Positions 43,517 through 51,750 of a stretch of 64,000 bases of DNA are shown one piece after another. Origin of the DNA: Gammaproteobacteria bacterium (lineage in GTDB: Bacteria; Pseudomonadota; Gammaproteobacteria; Pseudomonadales; Azotimanducaceae_A); assembly GCA_012960755.1 (NCBI GenBank), contig DUAT01000171.1, forward strand, positions 148,151 through 212,150, given 5' to 3'. The position numbers were made by a program, and so were the translations under genes. Position 1 is the first letter of the stretch, and each line of letters starts with the position of its first letter. The notes below the pieces were generated by a model, which worked only from the letters and a program-made list of their open reading frames with translations, did not search any database and was not told where the DNA came from.

Positions 43517-44302
43517 TTGAATCGAGTAGATGACAGGGTCGCAATAGTCACAGGAGGCGGAAGCGGTATAGGCCAGGCGACGTCGATAGCGCTTGCCGCT
43601 GCTGGCGCAGCGGTTGTGGTGACCGATATCAACACTGCGTCAGCGAAATCCACGGCCCAGACGATCATCGATGCAGGTCAGAAGGCGTTGGCGTTTTACC
43701 ACGATGTTACAAGCGAAGACGATTGGGACGAGATAATCCGGGCGACACTGGCTGAATTCAATCAATTGGATATCCTCGTCAACAACGCCGGGGTTAGCGG
43801 CGCAGGGTTACCGCCTTTTGAAGACGCGACCCTGGATAGTTTCCGAAAAGTGATGACTATTAATCTCGATGCTGTTTTTGTCGGTACCCAGAAAGCCGTG
43901 ATGGTCATGAAAGAATCTGGAGGTGGATCGATTATAAATATTTCATCGGTGATGGGCATGGTTGGTGGTGCTGGAGCTGCTTACAATGCTTCAAAAGGGG
44001 GTGTCCGCCTCCTGACCAAGTCCGTGGCGGTACACTGTGGCACCATGGGTTACAACGTGAGGGTCAATTCTGTTCATCCGGGGTATATCTGGACACCCAT
44101 GATCCGCCAGGTGCTCCAGTATGTGGATGATGGCAATCTCACAGAGGATGGTTTGCGCGAAATGTTAATTGAGAAGCATCCCATCGGTCGCCTTGGCATC
44201 GCAGAAGATATTGCAAAAGGTGTGTTGTTCCTGGCGTCAGAGGACTCGTCCTTTATGACAGGGAGTGAGTTGGTGATTGATGGAGGATATACCGCCGTTT
44301 GA
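43517..44302 (+). CDS. Short-chain dehydrogenase/reductase (TTG start)
   Basis: Classical SDR of 261 residues. GGAGG at 43505-43509 places the start at TTG 43517; no ATG is near. TGGGSGIG, LVNNAGVSG, catalytic serine in NISSVMGMVGG and YNASKGG, and C-terminal FMTGSELVIDGGYTAV are intact. It falls in the 3-oxoacyl/7-alpha-hydroxysteroid-dehydrogenase-like branch. The downstream acyl-CoA dehydrogenase is 275 bp away, past a terminator. Confidence 0.85.
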   Translation: MNRVDDRVAIVTGGGSGIGQATSIALAAAGAAVVVTDINTASAKSTAQTIIDAGQKALAFYHDVTSEDDWDEIIRATLAEFNQLDILVNNAGVSGAGLPPFEDATLDSFRKVMTINLDAVFVGTQKAVMVMKESGGGSIINISSVMGMVGGAGAAYNASKGGVRLLTKSVAVHCGTMGYNVRVNSVHPGYIWTPMIRQVLQYVDDGNLTEDGLREMLIEKHPIGRLGIAEDIAKGVLFLASEDSSFMTGSELVIDGGYTAV

Positions 44303-44460
44303 TCCATAGATTTGACCGTTGAAGGAATCGCCGCTCAAACAAGGGAGCCACTTTGGTATAAATCTCTTGTAGCTAACACGTTCAGATAAGTTTTTTGATT
44401 TGCCCTAGTCGAATCAAAGTATCCCCCAACATATGCGAGTCAGAACTAAGCTACCTTACA

Positions 44461-44488
44461 AGCCCCTTTAATCAAGGGGCTTTTTTTT
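44461..44488 (+). terminator. Rho-independent terminator
   Basis: AGCCCCTT (44461-44468), 5-nt loop, AAGGGGCT (44474-44481), then a run of T to 44488. It lies 158 bp after the SDR stop and 89 bp before the acyl-CoA dehydrogenase start, so it ends either the SDR message or a short RNA between them. Confidence 0.85.
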
Positions 44489-44577
44489 GCCCCGGATTTA
44501 TTCCACTGCCCGGGCGAAAATTGTTCACTTTTTGGGGTATCCTTGGGCTTTTGCGACACGTTGGAACTGGGAACCGC

Positions 44578-45765
44578 ATGGCTCTTGAAGATTTTCGTCA
44601 CGACGTTAAGGAATGGCTGGCTGAAAACTGTCCTGAATCTGTACGTGGCAAGGGCGAGCCGATAACCCTGGGCAGCAAACGACCCATGAGTGATCCTGCG
44701 TTGCTGGAATGGCGTCATAAACTAGGCGCTAAAGGCTGGACGATACCTGGCTGGCCCAGTGAATATGGCGGCGGTGGACTTACGACGGATGAGATCCGCG
44801 TGCTATATGAAGAACTGCGAGTAATAAAAGCTCGTCTTCCCCTGGGGGGGATGGGTGTTTCCATGATTGGCCCGACTTTGCTCGAATATGGCACGGAAGA
44901 GCAGAAGCTGCGTCACATTCCAAAGATTGCATCTGGCGATGTCTCCTGGTGTCAGGGCTACTCCGAACCTGGTGCCGGATCGGATTTAGCCAGCTTGCGA
45001 ACGAAAGCTGAGGACAAGGGTGATTTCTTCGAGGTGAATGGGCAAAAAATATGGACCTCCGGAGCGCAGTTTGCCGACTGGATTTTTTGCCTGGTACGAA
45101 CAGATTTTGATGTTCCGAAACATGAAGGCATCAGCTTTGTTTTGATGGACATGAATCAGGACGGAATCAAGACCAAACCGATTCGACTGATCTCGGGTTC
45201 TTCTCCTTTTTGTGAAACTTTTTTTGACAACGCTGTTGCTCACAAGAATGATCTTATCGGCCAACTCAACCGGGGTTGGACAGTGGCGAAGAGACTTTTG
45301 CAACACGAGCGATCAGGTCAGGGTGGTCTCGGGGATACCGGAGCCAGAAGAGTGATGCCCCAGCCCAATCTCGTTGAGATTGCGAAAGAGTACATCGGCG
45401 TCGATGCCAGCGGCAAGATAGCCGAGATGGAATCAAGAGAACAGGTTATTCGATTTGCCATGAACCGGCGGAGCTTTCAGCTCACTCAACAACGGGCAAG
45501 GCAGGAAAACGAATCGGGTAAAACCATGGGTGAGGCAACGTCGATATTCAAACTGTACGGCGCGACCATGGGCAGAGATAGTGCAGAATTTGTTTGTAAA
45601 TTGAAAGGGACACAGGGTTTTGGCTGGGAAGGAGATAGTTTCAGCAGCACTGAACTCGAATCGACTCGGAACTTCCTGAGTGCCCGGGCGCATACCATTT
45701 ATGGCGGAACCAACGAGGTCCAGTTAAATATTATTTCCAAGAGAGTGTTGGGTTTGCCAGACTAG
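44578..45765 (+). CDS. Acyl-CoA dehydrogenase (IVD-type Glu)
   Basis: A 395-residue flavoprotein starting at ATG 44578 behind GGGAACC; a longer upstream frame reads through the terminator and is rejected. WCQGYSEPGAGSDLASLRTK and VNGQKIWTSGAQFADW are almost the same as in the gene at 5338, and E244 in LQHERSGQGG sits at the isovaleryl-type catalytic position; the medium-chain position reads YGGTNEVQ without glutamate. It resembles FadE-type enzymes for branched or ring-bearing acyl-CoAs. A VOC gene follows 48 bp later. Confidence 0.88.
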   Translation: MALEDFRHDVKEWLAENCPESVRGKGEPITLGSKRPMSDPALLEWRHKLGAKGWTIPGWPSEYGGGGLTTDEIRVLYEELRVIKARLPLGGMGVSMIGPTLLEYGTEEQKLRHIPKIASGDVSWCQGYSEPGAGSDLASLRTKAEDKGDFFEVNGQKIWTSGAQFADWIFCLVRTDFDVPKHEGISFVLMDMNQDGIKTKPIRLISGSSPFCETFFDNAVAHKNDLIGQLNRGWTVAKRLLQHERSGQGGLGDTGARRVMPQPNLVEIAKEYIGVDASGKIAEMESREQVIRFAMNRRSFQLTQQRARQENESGKTMGEATSIFKLYGATMGRDSAEFVCKLKGTQGFGWEGDSFSSTELESTRNFLSARAHTIYGGTNEVQLNIISKRVLGLPD

Positions 45766-45813
45766 TAGCTAAATCACTAACGACTCACCGTGAGAACAAC
45801 CAGGAGAAACTGT

Positions 45814-46302
45814 ATGACTTTTAAGTATGGCGGTATCAATCATTTAGCCCTTGTTTGCGAGGATATGGATGTCACTGTGAAGTTTTACACCGAGGTGCTT
45901 GGGATGAAACTCACCAAGACCATCAATTTGGCAGAAAACCGCGGTAAACACTTCTTCTTTGACGCTGGTGGTGGCGATGCTGTTGCGTTTTTCTGGTTTC
46001 CAGAGGGGCCTGAAAAGGTAGACCAGAAAACGTTGCGAAAAATTACTGCGACACCAGGAACCATGAATCATGTTGCTTTCGATGTCTCCCCCAAAGATAT
46101 TGATGAATATCGGGAATTACTGGTCGGCAAAGGTGTTGAAGTCACAGAAATCGTTAACCATGATGATACTCCATCAGGTGCCAGCCCGGAGATCAATGAA
46201 TCCACATTTGTCAGGTCGTTATATTTTAAGGACCCGGATGGGATTCAACTGGAATTTGCGGCCTGGACAAGACCGCTGACCGAGGCTGACGTACAGGGGT
46301 GA
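45814..46302 (+). CDS. VOC (glyoxalase/bleomycin-resistance) family protein
   Basis: A 162-residue vicinal-oxygen-chelate protein; CAGGAG before ATG 45814 decides the start. Two beta-alpha-beta modules: GINHLALVCEDMDVTVKFYTEVLG and MNHVAFDVSPKDIDEYRELLV, with metal-site histidines (H8-region INHLAL and NHVAF) and FKDPDGIQLEFAAW giving the terminal glutamate. It could be a dioxygenase, isomerase or resistance protein; context (acyl-CoA dehydrogenase upstream, GST downstream) does not settle it. Confidence 0.82.
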   Translation: MTFKYGGINHLALVCEDMDVTVKFYTEVLGMKLTKTINLAENRGKHFFFDAGGGDAVAFFWFPEGPEKVDQKTLRKITATPGTMNHVAFDVSPKDIDEYRELLVGKGVEVTEIVNHDDTPSGASPEINESTFVRSLYFKDPDGIQLEFAAWTRPLTEADVQG

Positions 46303-46372
46303 AGGCCGCGATCTGCTTCATTGTTAAGGCATCGCTTAGGATCAGTTAGTTCAACAATACAACGGAAAGCGC

Positions 46373-46987
46373 ATGATCAAGTTACACGGTATGTCACGCA
46401 GTAATTATTCTGGGCTCATCAAGGCCGTACTGATTGAGAAGGGCATCGAGTTTGAGGACATCAATGCGATGCCATCACAGGAAGAAGACTATCTCTCAAT
46501 AAGTCCCATGGGGAAGGTGCCTTGTCTTGAAACTGAAGCGGGCTTTATTTCAGAGACTTCGGCCATCATAGAATATCTTGAAGAAACGTTCCCTGATAAG
46601 CCGCTGTTGCCATCGGATCCATTCGAACGAGCAAAAGTGCGGGAATTGCTGCTGCACATTGAACTCGATATCGAATTGGTTGCTCGCAAGGCAATTATGT
46701 TTGCATTCGGTCGGCCGGTAAAGGAAGAGGTAGTCAAACAGATTAAAAAAGAGCTGCCCAGAGGCTCTGCGGCGGTTGCTCGCCTGGTTAAGTTTGAGCC
46801 CTATATTGCCGGTAGCGAATTTACCGTGGCTGATCTGGTGGGATACTTCAGTTACAAACTTGCTAATATTATTTCAGTAGGTGCAGCAGAACTGGATTTA
46901 CTTGATCTGGTACCAGGCTCGAAAGTTTGGTTTGATATGATTGCCGAAAGAGATTCCGTCAAGGAAGTGGAGGCAGTTGCTGCATAG
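46373..46987 (+). CDS. Glutathione S-transferase family protein
   Basis: A 204-residue cytosolic GST. Thioredoxin-like domain 1-75 with MSRSNYSGLIKAVLIEKGIEFEDI, cis-proline in GKVPCLETEAGFISETSAIIEYLEE (ES/T-S-A binding the glutathione carboxylate), and helical domain with SEFTVADLVGYF (N-capping box). The active residue near the N terminus is a serine in SRSNYS. Typical length. The gene is followed by a terminator that primarily serves the convergent small gene. Confidence 0.85.
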   Translation: MIKLHGMSRSNYSGLIKAVLIEKGIEFEDINAMPSQEEDYLSISPMGKVPCLETEAGFISETSAIIEYLEETFPDKPLLPSDPFERAKVRELLLHIELDIELVARKAIMFAFGRPVKEEVVKQIKKELPRGSAAVARLVKFEPYIAGSEFTVADLVGYFSYKLANIISVGAAELDLLDLVPGSKVWFDMIAERDSVKEVEAVAA

Positions 46988-47006
46988 CAGGAACTGTTAC
47001 GTAAAC

Positions 47007-47046
47007 AAAAAAAAACGAACAGCAAAGGGTAACAATGCTGTTCGTT
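47007..47046 (-). terminator. Rho-independent terminator (leftward)
   Basis: Perfect 11-bp stem: AACGAACAGCA (47014-47024) pairs with TGCTGTTCGTT (47036-47046), 11-nt loop; on the minus strand it is followed by a run of T (A tract 47007-47015). It lies 21 bp after the stop of the small secreted gene and may also act on the rightward GST message, though that side has only TTT. Confidence 0.85.
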
Positions 47047-47066
47047 TGAAGTGCTATTGCAAAGCG

Positions 47067-47381
47067 TTAGGAATCTTTGGAAACAATAGCCTCGGTAATC
47101 TCCCGATCCGTCGTATAGGTCAACTCCCCACCTCTGTCGACCAGACATACGGCGTTGAACTTCTCACCGTCTGCGGTTACATGTAAATTTACTTTTACTT
47201 CGCCGCTGCGGGTGCGTATTTTTTTCACTTTCCGACTTACATCCCCCGAATACAATTCAGAGACGTGTGCTTTACAGGCGGTCACGGCCTTACCAGAGAC
47301 GTTACTACTGGCGTTGGCAGGGTTTGCCATAAATGCTGCAGCACAGAGTGATACTAGCGCTGTCAATTTCAAGTACTTCAT
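47067..47381 (-). CDS. Small secreted protein, unknown function
   Basis: A 104-residue protein with a clear signal peptide (MKYLKLTALVSLCAAAFM, cleavage likely after ANA) and AAAGGAGAAAGCA before ATG. The mature part (about 80 residues) is basic with two cysteines (TACKAHV, AVCLVD), probably one disulfide, and alternating beta-type pattern (GEVKVNLHVTADGEKFNAVCLV). I recognise no family. It has its own terminator, so it is expressed alone, probably at a good level. Confidence 0.7.
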   Translation of the reverse strand: MKYLKLTALVSLCAAAFMANPANASSNVSGKAVTACKAHVSELYSGDVSRKVKKIRTRSGEVKVNLHVTADGEKFNAVCLVDRGGELTYTTDREITEAIVSKDS

Positions 47382-47726
47382 TGCTTTCTCCTTTAAACAG
47401 ATGGCTCGTTTCTGTTTTAGTTGCTTTAATCCCGCTTAACGAACGGAAGTGTTCGCTAAATCAGAATGGGTGAATTGGCTATCGATTTAGGTAAAACTGG
47501 TTATAATGTAAGCGATGAACACATATTACTGTCAATGTTAACGTTGTCAACATTGATCTGAAAATTCATTCATTCCTTACCAACCCGGACGAATCGTGGT
47601 AAAAAACTGCGAAACCCTGTGCGCTATGGCGGTGATGCTCACAAGTACTTATGGTAGTGTCTTGTTCAATGTGATTCCTTTGAAGACGACCTGTCCAAAT
47701 GGACTCGTTTAATAGATAATTTCCAT
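47382..47726. other. Divergent promoter region with an inverted repeat
   Basis: A 345-bp gap between the small secreted gene and a SulP permease. It holds a TATAAT at 47502-47507 without a clear -35, and an 8-bp inverted repeat TCAATGTT-N9-AACATTGA (47532-47556) that could be an operator. No gene can be supported in it. Confidence 0.55.
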
Positions 47727-49451
47727 ATGCTATTTTTACGTCGAATATTTCCGATTATTGATTGGATGTCAGGCTATGGTCGCTCGGAGTTAACAGCTGA
47801 CACGATTGGCGGGCTGGTGGTTCTCTTTATCACCATCCCTCAGGTTATTGCTTATGCGTTCCTGGCGGGTATGCCCGCGGAGACAGGACTTTACGCGGCG
47901 ATTCTCGCACTTGTGTGTTATGCATTGTTCGGCAGTAGCAGAACACTAGCTGTGGGACCGACTGCCATTGTGGCGATGATGACGCTGGAGGCGACTTCCC
48001 GGTACGCGTCTCCCGGCACCGAGGTCTATGTTGAAACCGCGATGAAACTTGGGTTGGTGACAGGTCTCATCTTGTTACTGCTGCGTATTGTCAATTTTGG
48101 AGCAGTCATCAGCTTCCTGAGTCATGCGGTTGTCAGTGGCTTTATTACTGCCGCCGCCATCCTGATTATGACAAATCAACTTCCCGCGATCCTCGGCTTG
48201 GTTAAACCTCCGGGTACTGACGTTGTTTCTGTCGTTTCCCATGTACTCACAGACTTCGGAAGTTTGAACGTAGTGAGTCTTTCCATAGGTCTGGCGACGG
48301 TGGTCTTACTCTGGTTTTGTCGCAATACCCTGGAAAAATGGTTACAGGATCGGGGGTATTCTGAACTTATGGTCAGTGCATTAACCAAATCAGCGCCCAT
48401 GTATGCGGTTATCCTTTCTGTAGCTGTGGTGTATTTCGGTTCGCTGCATATTGACTATGGGGTTTCGATCGTTGGTGATATTCCGAAGTCGCTACCGCAA
48501 CTCCGGTTCAACGGCCTGTCTCTGGGTGAAATTCAGAATCTTGCGCCATCTGCACTGCTGATCGCCATGGTCGTCTTTATGGAGAGCACTTCCATCGGAG
48601 CGGCGGTGGCGAGTAAACGCAGGGAGAAAATTCAACCCAACCAGGAACTCGTCGGTCTTGGTTTTGCCAACGTTGGTGCATCGCTGGTGGGAGGTTTTCC
48701 GGTTGCCGGAAGTTTTGCCCGAACGGTTGTCAACTACAGTTCCGGTGCAGTGACACAAATTGCGTCTTTGATCACCGCCGCACTGGTGCTGGTCACCCTT
48801 GTCTGGCTGACACCTTTTTTTGTATACCTGCCCAAGAGTGTGCTCTCGGCAATCATCATCATGTCTGCAATGCAGCTGATTGACTTACATGGGATCAGAA
48901 GAACGTTCTCCTTCAATCGCACTGATGCGGTCACATTCAGCTTTACTTTTTTTGCCGTACTGGGTTTGGGTGTCGAATCGGGTATTCTAATCGGCATTGC
49001 CATTTCCTTTGTTCTTTTGATTCGCAACAGCAGCCAGCCTCATATCGCAGTGGTAGGACGTTGGCAGGGTACTGAGCACTTCCGTAACATTTTGCGTCAT
49101 GATGTTGAAACCTTTCCCCATGTTCTATCCGTTCGCATCGACGAGAGCCTCTATTTTGTGAATACGCAATATATAGAGACTTTTCTTCTCAACAAGGTGG
49201 CAGAGTCGCCGGAACTGGAACACATTCTGTTGATTTGTACTGCGACGAATTTTATCGATACCAGCGGTCTGGAGATGCTTGAACTGTTGTCGGATAACCT
49301 GGAGGAAGTCGGCGTTACCCTGCATCTTGCGGAGGTAAAGGGACCGGTGATGGATAAGCTGAAAGAAACCGATTTTTACAAACGGATGAAAGGAGAGATT
49401 TTCTTCACCACTGACCTTGCGCTCAAGGCGCTTGCACCCACAGGAGATTAG
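47727..49451 (+). CDS. SulP-family anion permease with STAS domain
   Basis: A 574-residue inner-membrane transporter with ten or more helices and a C-terminal cytoplasmic STAS domain. Family marks are VVLFITIPQVIAYAFLAGMPAETGLYAAIL near the N terminus and GFANVGASLVGGFPVAGSFARTVVNYSSGA in the second half; the STAS part (HILLICTATNFIDTSGLEMLELL) is at about residues 490-520. Sulfate, bicarbonate or dicarboxylate are known substrates; motif alone does not separate them. An 8-bp inverted repeat stands 170 bp upstream. Confidence 0.9.
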   Translation: MLFLRRIFPIIDWMSGYGRSELTADTIGGLVVLFITIPQVIAYAFLAGMPAETGLYAAILALVCYALFGSSRTLAVGPTAIVAMMTLEATSRYASPGTEVYVETAMKLGLVTGLILLLLRIVNFGAVISFLSHAVVSGFITAAAILIMTNQLPAILGLVKPPGTDVVSVVSHVLTDFGSLNVVSLSIGLATVVLLWFCRNTLEKWLQDRGYSELMVSALTKSAPMYAVILSVAVVYFGSLHIDYGVSIVGDIPKSLPQLRFNGLSLGEIQNLAPSALLIAMVVFMESTSIGAAVASKRREKIQPNQELVGLGFANVGASLVGGFPVAGSFARTVVNYSSGAVTQIASLITAALVLVTLVWLTPFFVYLPKSVLSAIIIMSAMQLIDLHGIRRTFSFNRTDAVTFSFTFFAVLGLGVESGILIGIAISFVLLIRNSSQPHIAVVGRWQGTEHFRNILRHDVETFPHVLSVRIDESLYFVNTQYIETFLLNKVAESPELEHILLICTATNFIDTSGLEMLELLSDNLEEVGVTLHLAEVKGPVMDKLKETDFYKRMKGEIFFTTDLALKALAPTGD

Positions 49452-49535
49452 TTTGGTGAAGTTGATGAGAATTTGATACCTTCTAACCGGATTAGATCAC
49501 ATCCAACCCGCTTAACACTGTAGTGGAGAACGAAT

Positions 49536-50252
49536 ATGTATAGTGAAACCCTGGAATACCGTGACGGTGATACAGTATTGGAAGCCTACGTTGCTTATGA
49601 CGACAATGTTTCCGGCCCAAGACCTGCCGTACTGGTGTCCCATGACTGGACCGGCCGTCGGGATTTCGCCACGGGTAAGGCTGACGCGGTCGCTGCCATG
49701 GGTTATGTCGGTGTCGCGATTGATATGTATGGTAAAGGTGTTTTCGGCAAAGATGATGATGTGGATCTGAACAGTTCACTGATGGGTCCTTTTGCCACGG
49801 ACAGGACACTACTTCGGGGTCGAATTGACGCTGCGCTAACGGCGACGAGAAGTCTTGAAGTTGTCGACAGCAATAAAGTAGCAGCGATGGGTTACTGTTT
49901 TGGAGGCATGTGTGTTATTGAACTGGCACGCGCCGGGAGCGATGTCCTGGGGGTTGTCAGCATTCATGGCATATTCACACCGGGGGATATACCGACTGAA
50001 AAGATCACTGCGAAGGTTTTATGTTTGCATGGCCAGGATGATCCTATGGTGCCGCCGGACCAGGTGTTGGATTTTCAAAAAGAAATGTCCAGTGCAGGTG
50101 CGGATTGGCAGGTACATGCCTATGGCGGCACGATGCATGCTTTCACCAATCCGGCTGCCAATAATCCTGATTTTGGAACGCTGTTTAATCCCGATGCGAA
50201 CAAGCGGGCGAGCCTGTCTGTTGAGAACTTCCTGGCTGAAGTATTTCTATAG
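49536..50252 (+). CDS. Dienelactone hydrolase family protein
   Basis: A 238-residue alpha/beta hydrolase; GTGGAGAACG precedes ATG 49536. Nucleophile C121 in MGYCFGGMCVIELARAG, acid in LHGQDDPMVPPDQV, and histidine in YGGTMHAFTNPAAN complete the Cys-Asp-His triad of this family. It hydrolyses lactones such as dienelactone; here it has no ring-cleavage neighbours. The MBL hydrolase gene starts within 20-65 bp and is likely in the same operon. Confidence 0.88.
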   Translation: MYSETLEYRDGDTVLEAYVAYDDNVSGPRPAVLVSHDWTGRRDFATGKADAVAAMGYVGVAIDMYGKGVFGKDDDVDLNSSLMGPFATDRTLLRGRIDAALTATRSLEVVDSNKVAAMGYCFGGMCVIELARAGSDVLGVVSIHGIFTPGDIPTEKITAKVLCLHGQDDPMVPPDQVLDFQKEMSSAGADWQVHAYGGTMHAFTNPAANNPDFGTLFNPDANKRASLSVENFLAEVFL

Positions 50253-50269
50253 TTAACGGGAGTAGTCTC

Positions 50270-51208
50270 ATTGCACTGCGCATAGTTCTGGCGATACTGA
50301 CCGTTGTCCTGTTAGGCATGATTTATGCCGGTTCGAAACTTTATCAGGCCCATGGTCAGATCGATGCCATCAATCCGGAATTACCTTCTGCTGAAATCAT
50401 AGGTGAATCAATCGCTAGTGAAGATCTGCCGGTATCGTTGACTGCTTATAATACGGCGACCCAGAATGTCCCATTGAGTTCTGTGCTCAAGGGGGTAAAC
50501 AGTGACGAGTCCTTCGATATGTCCTTTCCGATATTCGTGGTTACCTGGGCAAATGGCAGGCAGTTCGTGATTGATGCCGGTTTATCTGCGCTCACGGCGG
50601 GTCCGTTTGGTGAGTCATCGGAACTGCTTGGAGCGGGACCAATGCAGTTTCATGCCGGTCTCGGGGATCTGGTCGAGGCGGAGAAGACAAGTGGTATTGG
50701 CTTTACCCATTTGCATAGTGATCATGTGGATGGTGCCCAGGATTTATGCAAGTCAGCTAAAAGTCTGATCATCATACAAAGTGTTCAACAATATACCACA
50801 ACTAACTATTTGACTGAGGCTGGAAACCTTCAGCTCGAAGTGATGGAATGCGCGCAACGATTGTTGATTCGAGATGAAACGGCGACCCTGAAGCCTATTG
50901 GCAGCTTTCCGGGGGTTTTTCTCGTCAATACAGGTGGACATACTCCCGGGAGCCAGGTGTTTGTTGTCCATGTGCGAAACAATGCCGGAACGATGACTTA
51001 CATTTTGGCAGGAGACCTGGTCAATCACTATCAGGCAATCGAAGAGAATATCTCGAAGCCTGCTTTTTACAGCTATCTGATTGTGCCTGAAAACCTTTCC
51101 CAGCTGGAGAAAGCAAGGGTCTGGCTCAAGGGCCTGGCAGCTCAAAGAAATTTCAAGGTATTGGTATCACACCATAAGGAAAACATCAGCGACCTGTTCC
51201 CGGATTAA
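50270..51208 (+). CDS. Metallo-beta-lactamase-fold hydrolase, membrane anchored
   Basis: The core is a 296-residue MBL-fold protein starting at ATG 50318 (MIYAGSKLYQAHG), but reading the same frame upstream to an ATT at 50270 (GGGAG seven bases before it) adds IALRIVLAILTVVLLG, completing a membrane anchor, so the longer form is used. Metal site: FTHLHSDHVDGAQD (H-x-H-x-DH), later GGHTPGSQ, GDLVNH and C-terminal VSHHKENI. Fold mates include lactonases and glyoxalase II-type enzymes; substrate unknown. The last four bases (TTAA) overlap the convergent Nudix stop. Confidence 0.78.
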   Translation: MALRIVLAILTVVLLGMIYAGSKLYQAHGQIDAINPELPSAEIIGESIASEDLPVSLTAYNTATQNVPLSSVLKGVNSDESFDMSFPIFVVTWANGRQFVIDAGLSALTAGPFGESSELLGAGPMQFHAGLGDLVEAEKTSGIGFTHLHSDHVDGAQDLCKSAKSLIIIQSVQQYTTTNYLTEAGNLQLEVMECAQRLLIRDETATLKPIGSFPGVFLVNTGGHTPGSQVFVVHVRNNAGTMTYILAGDLVNHYQAIEENISKPAFYSYLIVPENLSQLEKARVWLKGLAAQRNFKVLVSHHKENISDLFPD

Positions 51209-51744
51209 CGGGGTTCTGAAACTGTGAATTCGATCTTGCAATCCAATAATTTTTCATCAACAAAACTGAACCATCCTATTACATAGGCACCATCAAGTAC
51301 CTGAGGTAGCCAATACTGGTCATCCTGCCACATCTCATCGAAAGGAATTTCGTCGACTTCTGTCCATATGGGAATAGCCTCATCGGTCTCGGTCGGCGTC
51401 CCTTTATGGTCAGTTGCGGTGAAAACATAGGCGTGAATTCTCGGCATATCCTCGGCGTGAAAAAACAGTTCACCGGCAGCGCTGACGTTCAGGGGGGTAA
51501 TGCACAATTCTTCTTCGGTTTCTCGAATAGCGCATTGCCTGGGAGTTTCACCGGGCTCGATTCGACCGCCAGGACCATTGATATTACCTGCACCCAGGCC
51601 TCTCTTTTTACGGATTAAAAGGACTGAGCTTTCTCGCTGGACGAACATCAGGGTTGCGACTTCCTGCGCCTCCCATTTTTCCCAGTCGATGTTTGAGATC
51701 TCCATGTTCGCTGGGATGTTTGATGAGTTGCTGAATTCTGTCAT
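51205..51744 (-). CDS. Nudix hydrolase, MTH1-like
   Basis: A 179-residue Nudix protein. The Nudix box (residues 60-82) reads G-RIEPGETPRQCAIRETEEEL with all catalytic glutamates and REx2EE, preceded by KKRGLGAGNINGPGG, which resembles the 8-oxo-dGTPase MTH1 group. It would sanitise oxidised purine nucleotides. It is the last of a leftward run with a Ycf46-like ATPase (6 bp upstream) and an Fpg/Nei glycosylase. Start ATG 51744; an internal ATG at residue 14 is possible. Convergent with the MBL gene through overlapping stops. Confidence 0.85.
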   Translation of the reverse strand: MTEFSNSSNIPANMEISNIDWEKWEAQEVATLMFVQRESSVLLIRKKRGLGAGNINGPGGRIEPGETPRQCAIRETEEELCITPLNVSAAGELFFHAEDMPRIHAYVFTATDHKGTPTETDEAIPIWTEVDEIPFDEMWQDDQYWLPQVLDGAYVIGWFSFVDEKLLDCKIEFTVSEPR

Positions 51745-51750
51745 AAGCTT

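Noticed and set aside
44395..44577. 5' extension of the acyl-CoA dehydrogenase frame
   Set aside because: It would cross a strong rho-independent terminator (44461-44488) and adds no family sequence.
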